The position numbers and the translations under genes were made by a program. This document shows, in pieces, positions 52,562 to 61,780 of a DNA stretch of 64,000 nt. The notes under the pieces were generated by a model. The model did not search any database and had not been told where the DNA came from. It worked only from the letters and a program-made list of their open reading frames with translations. Position 1 is the stretch's first letter. The number at the start of each line of letters is the position of its first letter. Source of the DNA: Thermaurantimonas sp046295455 (GTDB lineage: Bacteria > Bacteroidota > Bacteroidia > Flavobacteriales > Schleiferiaceae); assembly GCA_046295455.1 (NCBI GenBank), contig JBKBNI010000009.1:1-64000 (forward strand). The letters run 5' to 3'.

Positions 52562-53734
52562 ATGTGGCTGCCGGAGGTTATTTTCTGGAGCTCATTGACG
52601 GGTGTAGTGTACACCTACCAGGGATACAGCCGGCTGCTTAATGCACTTCCTAAGAAAGCCCATCCATCCGTAATACAACCTGAGGAGTGGCCATCTGTCA
52701 ATGTAATCTTTGCTGCTTATAATGAGGAAGCAGTCATTGGGGCCAAACTGAAGTCGCTTCTTGAATCTGATTATCCACAGGATCTGCTCTCTGTAACGGT
52801 CGGCTCCGATGCATGCACTGACAGCACGGATTCAATCGTAGAGGATTTTAAAAAAAAATATCCATTGAGATTGAATCTGATCAGGTTCGAACGTCGAACC
52901 GGAAAAGCAGAAATCATCAACCAGCTGGCCTCCGTCAGCACATCGGATGTATTAATTTGTACCGACGCGAATATTATACACGAATGCAAATCCATCTCCC
53001 GGGCAGTGGCCCTGCTGTATTCGGATCCGACCTTTGGGGCTGTGGGGGGCACACTGGAGTATATCGTTCGGTCCTCTCAAGGAATTGCTGTACAGGAGAA
53101 CTTTTACCGTAGTTGGGAAAATTCAATCAGGCACGCAGAGTCTGCGCTTTGGCAGATGCCAATGGGTCTGGAGGGAGGTTTTTATGCCATTAAAAGAAGA
53201 CTCTTCAGACCAATTCCAAAAAACTTTTTCATGGAGGATTTTTATCAGACCTTACAGCTTTACTGCGCCGGATACAGATCCTACATGCATCCTGAAGTCA
53301 GGGGATTGGAGGATGTAAGTACGCAGCCCAGAGAGGAATTTCAGCGGAAAAAGCGTATTTCTACTGGTAATTTTCAGAATTTGGTGTACTTCTTTCGATG
53401 TATTCACTCAAGTTGGAAGTTGGCTTTTGTCTTTTGGTCACACAAAGGTCTGCGCTGGATCACACCGATATTGCTGATGATGGCTTTGATTTCAAATCTG
53501 GTACTTCTCAGCACAGGGTCTACCTTCTATAAGATGACATGCGCATTGGCAGCTGTACTTTCGCTCCTGGGTGTGGTGGGAAGTATTTTTTCAAAAAGAA
53601 AGCAAAAAATCCACTTGATTGTCTATATCTATCATTTTTTCAATATGAACTTTGCTCTGTTATCAGGATTAATACAGTATATAAAAGGTGTGAACACAAA
53701 TGTCTGGCAACCCACCCGAAGAAATCAAAACTAA
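52562..53734 (+). CDS. Glycosyltransferase family 2 membrane protein
   Basis: 390 residues. One membrane segment at the N-terminus, a GT-A domain (about 45-275) with VIFAAYNEEAVIGAKLKSLL, VGSDACTDSTD, ICTDANIIHE (DxD-like), GLEGGFYAIKRRLF and FMEDFYQTLQL, then a QRKKRISTGN motif and three C-terminal helices (about 290-380). This is the processive-like GT2 layout of enzymes exporting or extending surface glycans, but the product is unknown. It overlaps the next gene by 35 bases, which is unusually long for this genome. Confidence 0.88.
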   Translation: MWLPEVIFWSSLTGVVYTYQGYSRLLNALPKKAHPSVIQPEEWPSVNVIFAAYNEEAVIGAKLKSLLESDYPQDLLSVTVGSDACTDSTDSIVEDFKKKYPLRLNLIRFERRTGKAEIINQLASVSTSDVLICTDANIIHECKSISRAVALLYSDPTFGAVGGTLEYIVRSSQGIAVQENFYRSWENSIRHAESALWQMPMGLEGGFYAIKRRLFRPIPKNFFMEDFYQTLQLYCAGYRSYMHPEVRGLEDVSTQPREEFQRKKRISTGNFQNLVYFFRCIHSSWKLAFVFWSHKGLRWITPILLMMALISNLVLLSTGSTFYKMTCALAAVLSLLGVVGSIFSKRKQKIHLIVYIYHFFNMNFALLSGLIQYIKGVNTNVWQPTRRNQN

Positions 53735-54845
53735 GCTCAATACGATAGAAGAGGCAATCGAAGATATCAAAAAGGGCAAAGTGGTCATCGTCGTGGATGA
53801 TGAAGATCGCGAAAACGAAGGAGACTTCTTAGCCGCTGCTGAAAAGGTGACTCCTGAAATGATCAATTTTATGGCCACTCACGGGCGGGGCTTGATCTGC
53901 GTACCGCTGCCGGACAGCCGATGCGACGAACTGGATCTGCCTCCTATGGTACTGCATAATACTGATCCGCACCATACCGCATTTACCATCTCCGTAGACC
54001 TCAAGGGCAGAGGCAATACAACCGGGATATCAGCCGCAGATCGGGCACGTACGATTCTGGCACTTGTAGACGAGAAGAGTAAACCAGAAGATTTTGCCCG
54101 CCCAGGGCATATATTTCCTCTCAGGGCAAGACCTGGGGGAGTGCTTCGACGCACCGGTCATACAGAAGCAGCTATTGATTTGGCGCGATTGGCCGGACTA
54201 AAACCGGCCGGGGTAATTGTAGAGATTATGAACGACGACGGCACCATGGCACGGCTGCCACAGTTGTTTAAAATCGCCGAGCGATTTGATTTAAAGATTA
54301 TCACCATCGAGGATCTTGTGGCCTATCGAATGAAAAACGAGTCGCTTATACAGCTCATTGAAGAGTTTGATATTCAGACTCCTTACGGTTTGTTTCACTT
54401 TTATGCCTTTGAACAGACGACCAATCATCAGATCCACATGGCCCTTACGATGGGCAGTTGGGATCAGGAAGAACCTGTCATGGTGCGCATTCATTCTGCA
54501 TTGGCCGGAGCAGATTTGCTTTCATTGATTTTTGCAGATCCTACTCAGCAGCTGCACAAAGCACTTAAGAGAATATCCCAGGAGGGAAAAGGTGCGATTG
54601 TATATTTAAATCAGTCGAACCATCTCGGGCACAATCTTTTGGATGTCATTCGATTTTACAAAGAAAAATCCTCTGATGTGAAACCCTCCTTTACACGGGA
54701 TGCCCGCGATATCGGAATAGGAGCTCAGATTCTTCGATTTTTGAAAATCAAAAAGGTCAGGCTATTGACCAACAATCCGATAAAACGCGTAGGGGTAGTG
54801 GGCTATGGGCTTGAGATAGTTGACAATGTAACCTTCGATGCATAA
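53700..54845 (+). CDS. ribBA: 3,4-dihydroxy-2-butanone-4-phosphate synthase with degenerate GTP cyclohydrolase II domain
   Basis: 381 residues. The N-terminal RibB half is intact: VVIVVDDEDRENEGDF (active site, metal), ATHGRGLICVPL, RPGHIFPLRARPGGVLRRTGHTEAAIDLARLAG. The RibA half (about 210-381) aligns with GTP cyclohydrolase II, but its zinc site is gone: the family's HSECLTGDxxxSLRCDCG is replaced by HSALAGADLLSLIFADPT, so all three Cys ligands are missing, and RQEGRGIGL is replaced by NQSNHLGHNL. RDIGIGAQIL and RLLTNNP remain. So it should make the butanone phosphate but probably not open GTP; another ribA must exist if riboflavin is made. Start overlaps the glycosyltransferase gene. Confidence 0.92.
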   Translation: MSGNPPEEIKTKLNTIEEAIEDIKKGKVVIVVDDEDRENEGDFLAAAEKVTPEMINFMATHGRGLICVPLPDSRCDELDLPPMVLHNTDPHHTAFTISVDLKGRGNTTGISAADRARTILALVDEKSKPEDFARPGHIFPLRARPGGVLRRTGHTEAAIDLARLAGLKPAGVIVEIMNDDGTMARLPQLFKIAERFDLKIITIEDLVAYRMKNESLIQLIEEFDIQTPYGLFHFYAFEQTTNHQIHMALTMGSWDQEEPVMVRIHSALAGADLLSLIFADPTQQLHKALKRISQEGKGAIVYLNQSNHLGHNLLDVIRFYKEKSSDVKPSFTRDARDIGIGAQILRFLKIKKVRLLTNNPIKRVGVVGYGLEIVDNVTFDA

Positions 54846-55628
54846 ATGGCGATGCCGGATAAAGTAGTATTCACCGGTACGGGTACTTCTCAGGGCATAC
54901 CTGTGATCGGATGCTCATGCAAGGTATGCACCTCTGATGATCCACGTGACAAGCGAACGCGAACCTCAGCACATATAGTTATAAAGGGTTTTCACTTTCA
55001 GATAGATGTCGGTGCTGACTTCCGGCAGCAGATGCTTTCCAACAGACTTTCCCGAGTCGATGCAGTATTGCTCACTCACGAGCACATGGATCACATTGCC
55101 GGACTTGACGACCTTAGACCTCTGATTTTTCTCCAAAATAAACCGATTCCCATTTATGGCTCCCGGAGGGTTATAGAAGCGGTAAAAAATCAATATCCCT
55201 ATGCATTCGTACCGGAGGAGAAGCGCTATCCGGGTGCACCAGAGTTGATACCGGTAGTCATTGAGGATGATTCACCTTTTGACATTCAAGGTATTGAAAT
55301 TATCCCGTTGAACGTGTTGCATGGAGACTGGCCTGTATTGGGTTTCAGATTTGGTGATTTTAGCTATATCACAGATGCCAACTTTATGCCGGAGAAGACT
55401 TTTGAGCTCTTGAAAGACACAAAGTACTTTGTAATCAATGCACTGCGTAAACAACCACATTACTCTCACTTCAATCTCGAGCAGGCTCTGGAGATTGCCC
55501 ACAGAGTGAACGCTCAAAAGACGTATCTGACGCATATATCGCATGACCTCGGACTTCACGCAGAAGTAGAAACACAGCTATCGGAAAGGGTTTTTTTAGC
55601 ATACGACGGCTTGAATCTCGACCTTTGA
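54846..55628 (+). CDS. PhnP-like metallo-beta-lactamase-fold hydrolase
   Basis: 260 residues. The N-terminal TGTGTSQGIPVIGCSCKVC belongs to the PhnP subfamily, whose Cys cluster can bind a structural zinc, followed by the metal motif THEHMDHIAG (HxHxDH), SYITDANF (Asp ligand region) and THISHDLG near the C-terminus (third His region). PhnP hydrolyses cyclic ribose phosphates; this relative's substrate is unknown. Its ATG follows the ribBA stop directly. Confidence 0.85.
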   Translation: MAMPDKVVFTGTGTSQGIPVIGCSCKVCTSDDPRDKRTRTSAHIVIKGFHFQIDVGADFRQQMLSNRLSRVDAVLLTHEHMDHIAGLDDLRPLIFLQNKPIPIYGSRRVIEAVKNQYPYAFVPEEKRYPGAPELIPVVIEDDSPFDIQGIEIIPLNVLHGDWPVLGFRFGDFSYITDANFMPEKTFELLKDTKYFVINALRKQPHYSHFNLEQALEIAHRVNAQKTYLTHISHDLGLHAEVETQLSERVFLAYDGLNLDL

Positions 55629-55649
55629 ATAATAATTCGGCCAGCGGAC

Positions 55650-55674
55650 AAAGAGGTACTTTAGCTCTTTTTTT
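55650..55674 (+). terminator. Weak candidate terminator after the PhnP-like gene
   Basis: AAAGAG (55650-55655) pairs with CTCTTT (55665-55670) around a nine-base loop that can add two inner pairs, followed by further T residues to 55674. The stem is AT-rich, so termination would be partial. Confidence 0.4.
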
Positions 55675-55721
55675 ACTTTGTAAGGTAATTTTAAATAAAA
55701 TGTTTACTATATCGGATCTCC

Positions 55722-56348
55722 ATGACTGACCAAACACTTCCCTCCCGGATACTGGAAAATGCTGTCACAGAGATAGCAAAACTGCCCGGAATAGGCCGCA
55801 AAACAGCTTTGCGCCTGGCTCTTTATCTGCTCAGCCGAAGTAAAGAATCCGGATTGCAACTCGCTGAGTCTATAATAGCCTTAATGACTGAAACTAAAAA
55901 ATGTATGCAGTGTCACAACATTTCTGAAACTGATATATGTCAAATCTGCGCAGACCCTCACCGCGATCTTACAAAAATCTGTGTAGTAGAAGATATCCGC
56001 GATGTATTAGCCATCGAAAATACTGGTCAGTACCGGGGATTGTATCACGTCCTTGGAGGCCTGATCAATCCTATGGCCGGTTTCGGACCTTCGGAGATTC
56101 AGGTTTCAGACCTTGCAGCCAGAATAGAGCAGCTGGGCGCAAATGAACTCATTATTGCCCTGCCATCTACGGCCGAAGGAGACACCACGGCCTATTATGT
56201 CTATAAAAAGGTAAAAGACCTTAATGTCCAGATAAGCACTTTGGCCAGAGGGGTGGCTGTGGGTGAAGAACTGCAATATACCGATGAAATAACCCTTGGA
56301 AGAAGCATCCTCAACAGAGTTCCGTTTGAAATTTCATTAAAAAACTAG
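55722..56348 (+). CDS. recR: Recombination protein RecR
   Basis: 208 residues. RecR, with RecFO, loads RecA on gapped DNA. The helix-hairpin-helix region ALPGIGRKTALRLALYLL, a C4 zinc finger CMQCHNISETDICQIC, and the Toprim domain KICVVEDIRDVLAIENTG, YHVLGGLINP and STAEGDTTAYYV are all in place. It is followed 6 bases later by priA, another replication-restart gene. Confidence 0.96.
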   Translation: MTDQTLPSRILENAVTEIAKLPGIGRKTALRLALYLLSRSKESGLQLAESIIALMTETKKCMQCHNISETDICQICADPHRDLTKICVVEDIRDVLAIENTGQYRGLYHVLGGLINPMAGFGPSEIQVSDLAARIEQLGANELIIALPSTAEGDTTAYYVYKKVKDLNVQISTLARGVAVGEELQYTDEITLGRSILNRVPFEISLKN

Positions 56349-56354
56349 ACCCTT

Positions 56355-58799
56355 TTGGAACTAGATACTTCATACAGGTACGCAGAAGTTCTTTTGCCAA
56401 GACCTTTGGCATACGGATTTACCTATGAAATTCCAGAGAAATGGTGCAATAGTATAAGACCCGGCAGCAGAGTAGTGGTGTCGTTTGGAAAGAGAAAATT
56501 GTATTCCGGAATAGTTGTAAAACTACACAATACTGCACCTGAAAATCACGTACCCAAGCCTATACTAGAGGATCTGGGACCCGTAGTGGACGATATGCGA
56601 ATCATTCAGTTTTGGGAGTGGATGGCGCGATATTACATGTGCACTCCCGGTGAGGTGATGAATGTGGCAGTGCCAACGCGTTTTAAGCTTGAAAGTGAAA
56701 CCCGACTCACCTGCCTGTACGATTCCAACTTTTGGCCCGACGACCTATCGGATCAGGAAACTGAAATTTTGCAATTTGCACACTCCAACCCCGACTGCAC
56801 AATCCAGGATGTTGTCAAACACATCGGAACATCTGCCGTGCGTGCAGTAAGAAGGCTCGTGGACTCCGGCCATTTGATCATTAAGGAAAAGGTCAGACAC
56901 TTGTCTCTGGAGAAGTGGATCAGAGTAGTGAACCTACAACCGGGTAAAGAAGAGGAAATTGCTAAAATTCTGAATCTGACCAAAAGGGCTCCGATCCAGC
57001 AAAATTTGATTTTAGCTTACTACAAGCTCCAAAGCTCCTCCGACCACATCACCTTGGAAAGACTCCTGCATGAGGCGAAAGCCAGCATGTCCTCTCTTGA
57101 ATCATTGGTCAGGAAAGGGATCTTCCAAATCCTGGAAGTGAAAGAATCATCTCTCCCCGGCCGGGCCGGGAAGTCGGGTTTTGATCTAACTCCTGCACAG
57201 AAAGTGGCTTTCGATCAGATACTTAGCTCGTTTATCAACGAAAAGACAGTACTCCTTCACGGGGTAACGTCCAGCGGTAAGACCGAAATCTACGTTCACC
57301 TGCTCAAAGAGGTAGAAAAGACCGGGGGTCAATGCCTGATGCTTGTGCCTGAAATTGCACTAACAACCCAACTTATCGGGCGACTCAGGCAATTTTTTGG
57401 CGACGGGATCAGCTTGTACCACAGCCGCATGACCGACAAGGAGCGTTCGGATGTCTGGGAATCCGTACGAAAACAGGAATCCGGGGGCCGCCTGATTGTC
57501 GGAGCTAGAAGTGCCTTGTTTCTGCCGTTTTGCGACTTGCGCCTGATCATTGTCGACGAAGAGCACGACGCCTCATACCGCCAGGAGGCACCCAACCCTC
57601 GGTATCAGGGCCGCGATGCAGCTATCTATTTAGCCACATTATACAACGCCCGTGTGCTCTTAGGTAGCGCTACACCATCGGTAGAGAGCTACTTCAATGC
57701 GATGTCCGGAAAGTACACACTCGTCGAGCTCCACGAGCGTTATGAAGGTCTTAGCCTCCCAGAAGTAAAACTCGTAAGTCTCGTGTCCGAAAAAAAACAA
57801 AACAGACTACGCGGCAATTTTAGCCAGACCCTGCTTGATGCCATGGAGAGTGCGCTCTACCGCGGGAAACAATCCATCGTCTTTATCAATCGCAGAGGCT
57901 ATGCTCCACGGATTGTGTGCCATGACTGCGGATACATTTACATCTGTGACCATTGTGACATCGCCTTGACTTTTCACAAAGCCGTACATAAGTTAAAATG
58001 CCACTACTGCGGCAGCGAAAAGCCAGTACCTACTGCCTGCGTGATGTGCGGGAGCGTTTATCTGGAGCTCTTGGGAGCCGGTACCGAACAGGTCGAAGAC
58101 GAACTTTCCGCGTTCTTTCCATCAGCACGGATCGGACGTCTGGACCTTGATACGGCAAGGAGCAAGAAAAAGTACGCTCAGCTTCTCACAGATATGGAGT
58201 CCGGAAATGTAGATATACTAGTGGGAACACAAATGGTGACCAAAGGGCTTAATTTCAGCAAGGTCGAGGTAGTAGGAGTGATCAATGCAGATGCACTGCT
58301 TTACTTTCCCGAATATCGCGCTCACGAACGCGCCTATCAGATACTCGAGCAGGTCGCCGGTCGTAGCGGACGGAGCGGGGAGCAGGGAAAGGTATATATT
58401 CAGGCCTACAATACCACGCACCCGATACTCTCCTTTATTACAGCTCATGATTACAAAGCCTTCTATATCTGGCAGGCCGAAGAGAGAAAACAATTTTTCT
58501 ATCCTCCATTTGTCAAAATGATTCAGCTAACCCTGCGCCATGTGGATTTGAAAACAGTCCAGATAGCTGCGACACGTCTGGCAAAAAAACTGAAAGACAT
58601 CCGGGAGATTGCAGTCATCGGCCCGGAATTTCCACCTGTGGCACGAGTTAACTCATATTACAGAATGCGCTTTTTGATCAAAATTGCCAGGAATCAATCC
58701 TATCTCAAGGTAAAAAATCACCTTTGGGACACATGTCTGTCCTTTTTTTCTCAGGCAGACTACCGGAAGATACGGTATCAGTTTGAAGTAGATGTTTAG
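56355..58799 (+). CDS. priA: Primosomal protein N' (replication restart helicase)
   Basis: 814 residues from TTG at 56355, which starts MELDTSYRYAEVLLPRPL, the normal PriA N-terminus; no ATG fits. It has the 3' DNA-binding domain, a helicase core with Walker A GVTSSGKTEIYVHL, DEEHD box (IIVDEEHDASYRQE), LLGSATPSVES, a cysteine-rich zinc insertion of eight Cys (from CHDCGYIYICDHC through CHYCG to CVMCG), and GTQMVTKGLNF plus AGRSGRSGEQG in the C-terminal helicase lobe. It restarts stalled forks, a natural companion to recR. Confidence 0.96.
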   Translation: MELDTSYRYAEVLLPRPLAYGFTYEIPEKWCNSIRPGSRVVVSFGKRKLYSGIVVKLHNTAPENHVPKPILEDLGPVVDDMRIIQFWEWMARYYMCTPGEVMNVAVPTRFKLESETRLTCLYDSNFWPDDLSDQETEILQFAHSNPDCTIQDVVKHIGTSAVRAVRRLVDSGHLIIKEKVRHLSLEKWIRVVNLQPGKEEEIAKILNLTKRAPIQQNLILAYYKLQSSSDHITLERLLHEAKASMSSLESLVRKGIFQILEVKESSLPGRAGKSGFDLTPAQKVAFDQILSSFINEKTVLLHGVTSSGKTEIYVHLLKEVEKTGGQCLMLVPEIALTTQLIGRLRQFFGDGISLYHSRMTDKERSDVWESVRKQESGGRLIVGARSALFLPFCDLRLIIVDEEHDASYRQEAPNPRYQGRDAAIYLATLYNARVLLGSATPSVESYFNAMSGKYTLVELHERYEGLSLPEVKLVSLVSEKKQNRLRGNFSQTLLDAMESALYRGKQSIVFINRRGYAPRIVCHDCGYIYICDHCDIALTFHKAVHKLKCHYCGSEKPVPTACVMCGSVYLELLGAGTEQVEDELSAFFPSARIGRLDLDTARSKKKYAQLLTDMESGNVDILVGTQMVTKGLNFSKVEVVGVINADALLYFPEYRAHERAYQILEQVAGRSGRSGEQGKVYIQAYNTTHPILSFITAHDYKAFYIWQAEERKQFFYPPFVKMIQLTLRHVDLKTVQIAATRLAKKLKDIREIAVIGPEFPPVARVNSYYRMRFLIKIARNQSYLKVKNHLWDTCLSFFSQADYRKIRYQFEVDV

Positions 58800-58886
58800 A
58801 TGCTTGTCTTGGCTTTTTTCAGTCAGAATACCGGTTTTTTGGGCGGAAGGGAGGAATCGAAATAATACAGCTCGATCTGACTTGCA

Positions 58887-59561
58887 TTAGTATCTAGGAG
58901 TATCATCTGACATCAGAATTTTGATGTGACGTATCAGTCTCTGAATGTCTTCGGCGTCTGTGCCATCATAAAATCCGCGAAGCCGCCCCCGAGTGTCCAC
59001 AAGCACCACATTTTCTGTATGGATGAATCCGTGATCATCAGCCTCTCCATATCCGTCTTTCACAGCAAAATAGACCTTTCGGGCAAGGCGTTGGATCTCC
59101 CCTTCGTCAGCTCGAACCAGCCACCAAATCGAGGGGTCTATACCGTTGATTTCTGCATAGTGTCTGAGCATAGGTATCGAATCTACATCGGGCATGACGG
59201 TGTGGGACATTAGTATCAATCTGGAATCGCCCTTAAATTCTTCCTGAACCCGTTTCAATTCGCGGGTCATATCAATGCATATGGAAGGACAGGTCGTAAA
59301 GAAGAAATTGACTACCCGGATTTTGCCTTCCACAGATTCTTCTGTTATGGTATCTCCCAGGTGATTGACTACATTGAAAGCCCCTGTTTTAAAATTTCTT
59401 CCAACTCGTCGGAGACTGCTGTCCACCAATTCCGGATTTAGATCAGCCGGATTGTACACCGGAAGTCGTTCAGGGTCTTGCATGATATATCCTCCAATAC
59501 TGTAGATCGCAATCAGTGCAATGGCTGTAAGGGATATAATTAGTAGATTCCTTCTGTTCAT
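58887..59561 (-). CDS. SCO1/SenC-family copper chaperone or thiol reductase
   Basis: About 224 residues from the Met of MNRRNLLIISLTAIAL; the upstream extension is rejected. One N-terminal membrane anchor, then a periplasmic thioredoxin-fold domain with FFFTTCPSICIDMTREL (CxxxC copper site) and the copper-binding His in GFIHTENVVLVDTRGRL. SCO proteins insert copper into the CuA site of cytochrome oxidase. No oxidase genes are in the window, so the partner is elsewhere. Confidence 0.93.
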   Translation of the reverse strand: MNRRNLLIISLTAIALIAIYSIGGYIMQDPERLPVYNPADLNPELVDSSLRRVGRNFKTGAFNVVNHLGDTITEESVEGKIRVVNFFFTTCPSICIDMTRELKRVQEEFKGDSRLILMSHTVMPDVDSIPMLRHYAEINGIDPSIWWLVRADEGEIQRLARKVYFAVKDGYGEADDHGFIHTENVVLVDTRGRLRGFYDGTDAEDIQRLIRHIKILMSDDTPRY

Positions 59562-59672
59562 TTTGAACGTATTCTTTGAAATGTCTAGAATAAAAGAATA
59601 TTTGAAAATCCTGTTTTTATAACAAATTTGCAGCACACTGTATTCTGCAGGCTGATTAATATTTTCTAAAAA

Positions 59673-61280
59673 ATGAGTGTACTTTTAGAGGTAAAAAACC
59701 TATTTGTAACGACATCCGAAAGTACACAGCCACTGGTCAAGGGAGTGACGTTTTCACTGGCCGGAGGTCAAAAGCTTGGTTTGGTGGGGGAGAGTGGATC
59801 AGGTAAGTCATTGATATGTAAAGCAATAGCAGGACTTCTTCCACCAGGGCTTCGCGTCTTGACTGATTCTTTGACTCTTGAGACAAAAAACGAAAAAGTT
59901 CATTTGAACACTCCAAATACCTTCAAAGACAGAGCAAAATATATCGGCTACGTATTTCAGGAGCCCATGAGTGCTCTCAATCCTACAATGATGATTGGTA
60001 AACAGATTATGGAAGCATTGGAAACCTCCGACTTGCCGGCTTCTCAAAAAATACAGATGACCCTCGACTGGCTGGAGAGGGTACAACTGCCTGACCCAGC
60101 CGCCACATTTAAAAAATACCCCCATCAGCTTAGTGGAGGCCAACGCCAAAGAGTCGTAATAGCAATGGCGATGATAAAAAAACCGGTATTGCTCATAGCT
60201 GATGAACCTACCACAGCACTTGACATGATTGTTCAGGCTGAAATCCTGGACCTTATTCGCTCCCTGTGTAGAGAGGTTGACACCATGCTCATCTTTGTAA
60301 GTCACGACCTGGACCTAGTAGGCTCACTGTGTGAAACAATAATGGTCATCAGACAAGGAGAAGTCCTGGAAACCGGCAACACAAAGGAAATCTATCGTAC
60401 ACCTCAGCATCCTTACACACAGGCCTTATTGCTCTCAAAACCCAGAATTGGTTATAAACCTGAGTATCTTCCGGTTGTTTCTGACTTTCTGGACGAGGAG
60501 CGAAAAGTACCCAACATGTCAGAATCCTTTGCCGGATTGACTTCCCGCGACTACCGAAGAGGCCCGATAGTGCATATTCATAATATTAGTAAGTCATATA
60601 GACAAAACGGCAAAGCGCGAACCATACTAAAAAACATTACGCTGGTGATCGATTCCGGTGAAACCGTAGGAATAGTTGGGCCATCCGGTTGCGGGAAGTC
60701 CACTCTGGCACGCATTCTCTGTGGGGTGGAAAAAGCCGATGCCGGCTCCATCACATTCCATCGTCCGGGCAGAAGAGCCGACGCTGTCCAACTGGTGTTT
60801 CAAGACCCCTTCTCCAGTCTGAATCCACAACTCACCATAGGTCGGCAGGTCATGGAACCCCTTCTTGCAAAGGGCCTTTCAGGTACTCAGGCTGAAAATG
60901 AAGCCAGAGAAATACTAAACATTACGGGTATCGACGGGTGCAGGTTTTACGATTATCCACACCGGTTTTCCGGGGGGCAGAGGCAGCGCATTGCGATTGC
61001 ACGGGCATTGGTATTACGGCCGGCTCTGCTGGTCTTGGATGAGAGTGTGGCCGCACTTGATGTCTCTGTCCAGGCAGTTGTGATCAATCTGCTAAACGAC
61101 CTGAAGCGTCACTTACATCTCAGCTATCTGTTTATAACCCACAATCTGATCATTGCGGATTACTTCTGCGACCGTATTTTGGTAATGTACGAGGGTGAAT
61201 TTGTAGAGCAGTGGAGTGGCACCATCGCAACCCCTCCAAAACATCCATTCACACAAAAACTCATTGGCCTGATTGACTAA
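59673..61280 (+). CDS. Fused double-ATPase ABC transporter protein (DppD-DppF-like)
   Basis: 535 residues with two complete nucleotide-binding domains. First: Walker A GESGSGKS (39-46), signature LSGGQRQRVVIAMAM, Walker B LLIADEPTTALD. Second: GPSGCGKST, FSGGQRQRIAIARAL, LLVLDESVAALDVSVQA, where Ser replaces the usual Pro after the catalytic Glu. The 'FQEPMSALNPTMMIG' and 'FQDPFSSLNPQLTIG' Q-loops and the C-terminal HPYTQALL extension are typical of oligopeptide/nickel importers. Permease and binding-protein genes are not adjacent, so substrate is open. Confidence 0.92.
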   Translation: MSVLLEVKNLFVTTSESTQPLVKGVTFSLAGGQKLGLVGESGSGKSLICKAIAGLLPPGLRVLTDSLTLETKNEKVHLNTPNTFKDRAKYIGYVFQEPMSALNPTMMIGKQIMEALETSDLPASQKIQMTLDWLERVQLPDPAATFKKYPHQLSGGQRQRVVIAMAMIKKPVLLIADEPTTALDMIVQAEILDLIRSLCREVDTMLIFVSHDLDLVGSLCETIMVIRQGEVLETGNTKEIYRTPQHPYTQALLLSKPRIGYKPEYLPVVSDFLDEERKVPNMSESFAGLTSRDYRRGPIVHIHNISKSYRQNGKARTILKNITLVIDSGETVGIVGPSGCGKSTLARILCGVEKADAGSITFHRPGRRADAVQLVFQDPFSSLNPQLTIGRQVMEPLLAKGLSGTQAENEAREILNITGIDGCRFYDYPHRFSGGQRQRIAIARALVLRPALLVLDESVAALDVSVQAVVINLLNDLKRHLHLSYLFITHNLIIADYFCDRILVMYEGEFVEQWSGTIATPPKHPFTQKLIGLID

Positions 61281-61363
61281 TTCAGTTTCGGACAATCAAA
61301 GTCAGTTCTCCGGAAAAATTATTTTTGATTGACTTAAAAAAAGTAACAGATTTGTAGTGATAA

Positions 61364-61771
61364 TTAATAGTCGGTTTTATCCTTTTTACTGTACCTCCCA
61401 AGACTCTGTGCAAGGCCGTGGAGAAGCCCGCTGATCAGCGAAACAAAAAAACTGTACAACAAAGCACTCCAAAAACCACTCACCTCAAATCCACTGACCA
61501 AATTGGCTGCAATGAGAATGACAATAGCATTAATCGCAAAAAGAAATATCCCAAAGGTCACCAGAGTTACAGGTAAGGTTAGGAGGATGAGAAGCGGTTT
61601 GATTGTTATGTTGAATATTCCCAAAACAAGGGCTACAATAAAAGCGGCAAGTATATCTCTCAAATGGACTCCCGGGGTGATATAAGACGCTAAAAAGAAA
61701 CTCAATGTACTCACAGCCAGCCGAATGTGAAACGGAGGCTCATTGAGCGACATATTAAACTGGACTTTCAT
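61364..61771 (-). CDS. Phage-holin-4-superfamily membrane protein (YvlD-like)
   Basis: 135 residues, four hydrophobic helices. LASYITPGVHLRDILAAFIVALVLGIFNITIKPLL and LPVTLVTFGIFLFAINAIVI belong to the 'phage holin family 4' group, abundant in non-phage bacterial genomes, so lysis is unlikely and no phage genes are near. Function unknown. Another Met at 61753 is an equal candidate start. It ends a minus-strand run with ccmB and the 2-oxoglutarate dehydrogenase genes. Confidence 0.83.
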   Translation of the reverse strand: MKVQFNMSLNEPPFHIRLAVSTLSFFLASYITPGVHLRDILAAFIVALVLGIFNITIKPLLILLTLPVTLVTFGIFLFAINAIVILIAANLVSGFEVSGFWSALLYSFFVSLISGLLHGLAQSLGRYSKKDKTDY

Positions 61772-61780
61772 CAGGCTAAT

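Noticed and set aside
61293..61331. CAATCAAA...TTTGATTG inverted repeat between the ABC ATPase and holin-like genes
   Set aside because: The 23-base loop and lack of a T-tract in the right direction argue against a terminator; chance is likely.
61364..61771. Possible prophage remnant suggested by the 'phage holin' family name
   Set aside because: This family is chromosomal in most bacteria and no other phage-like gene is present.
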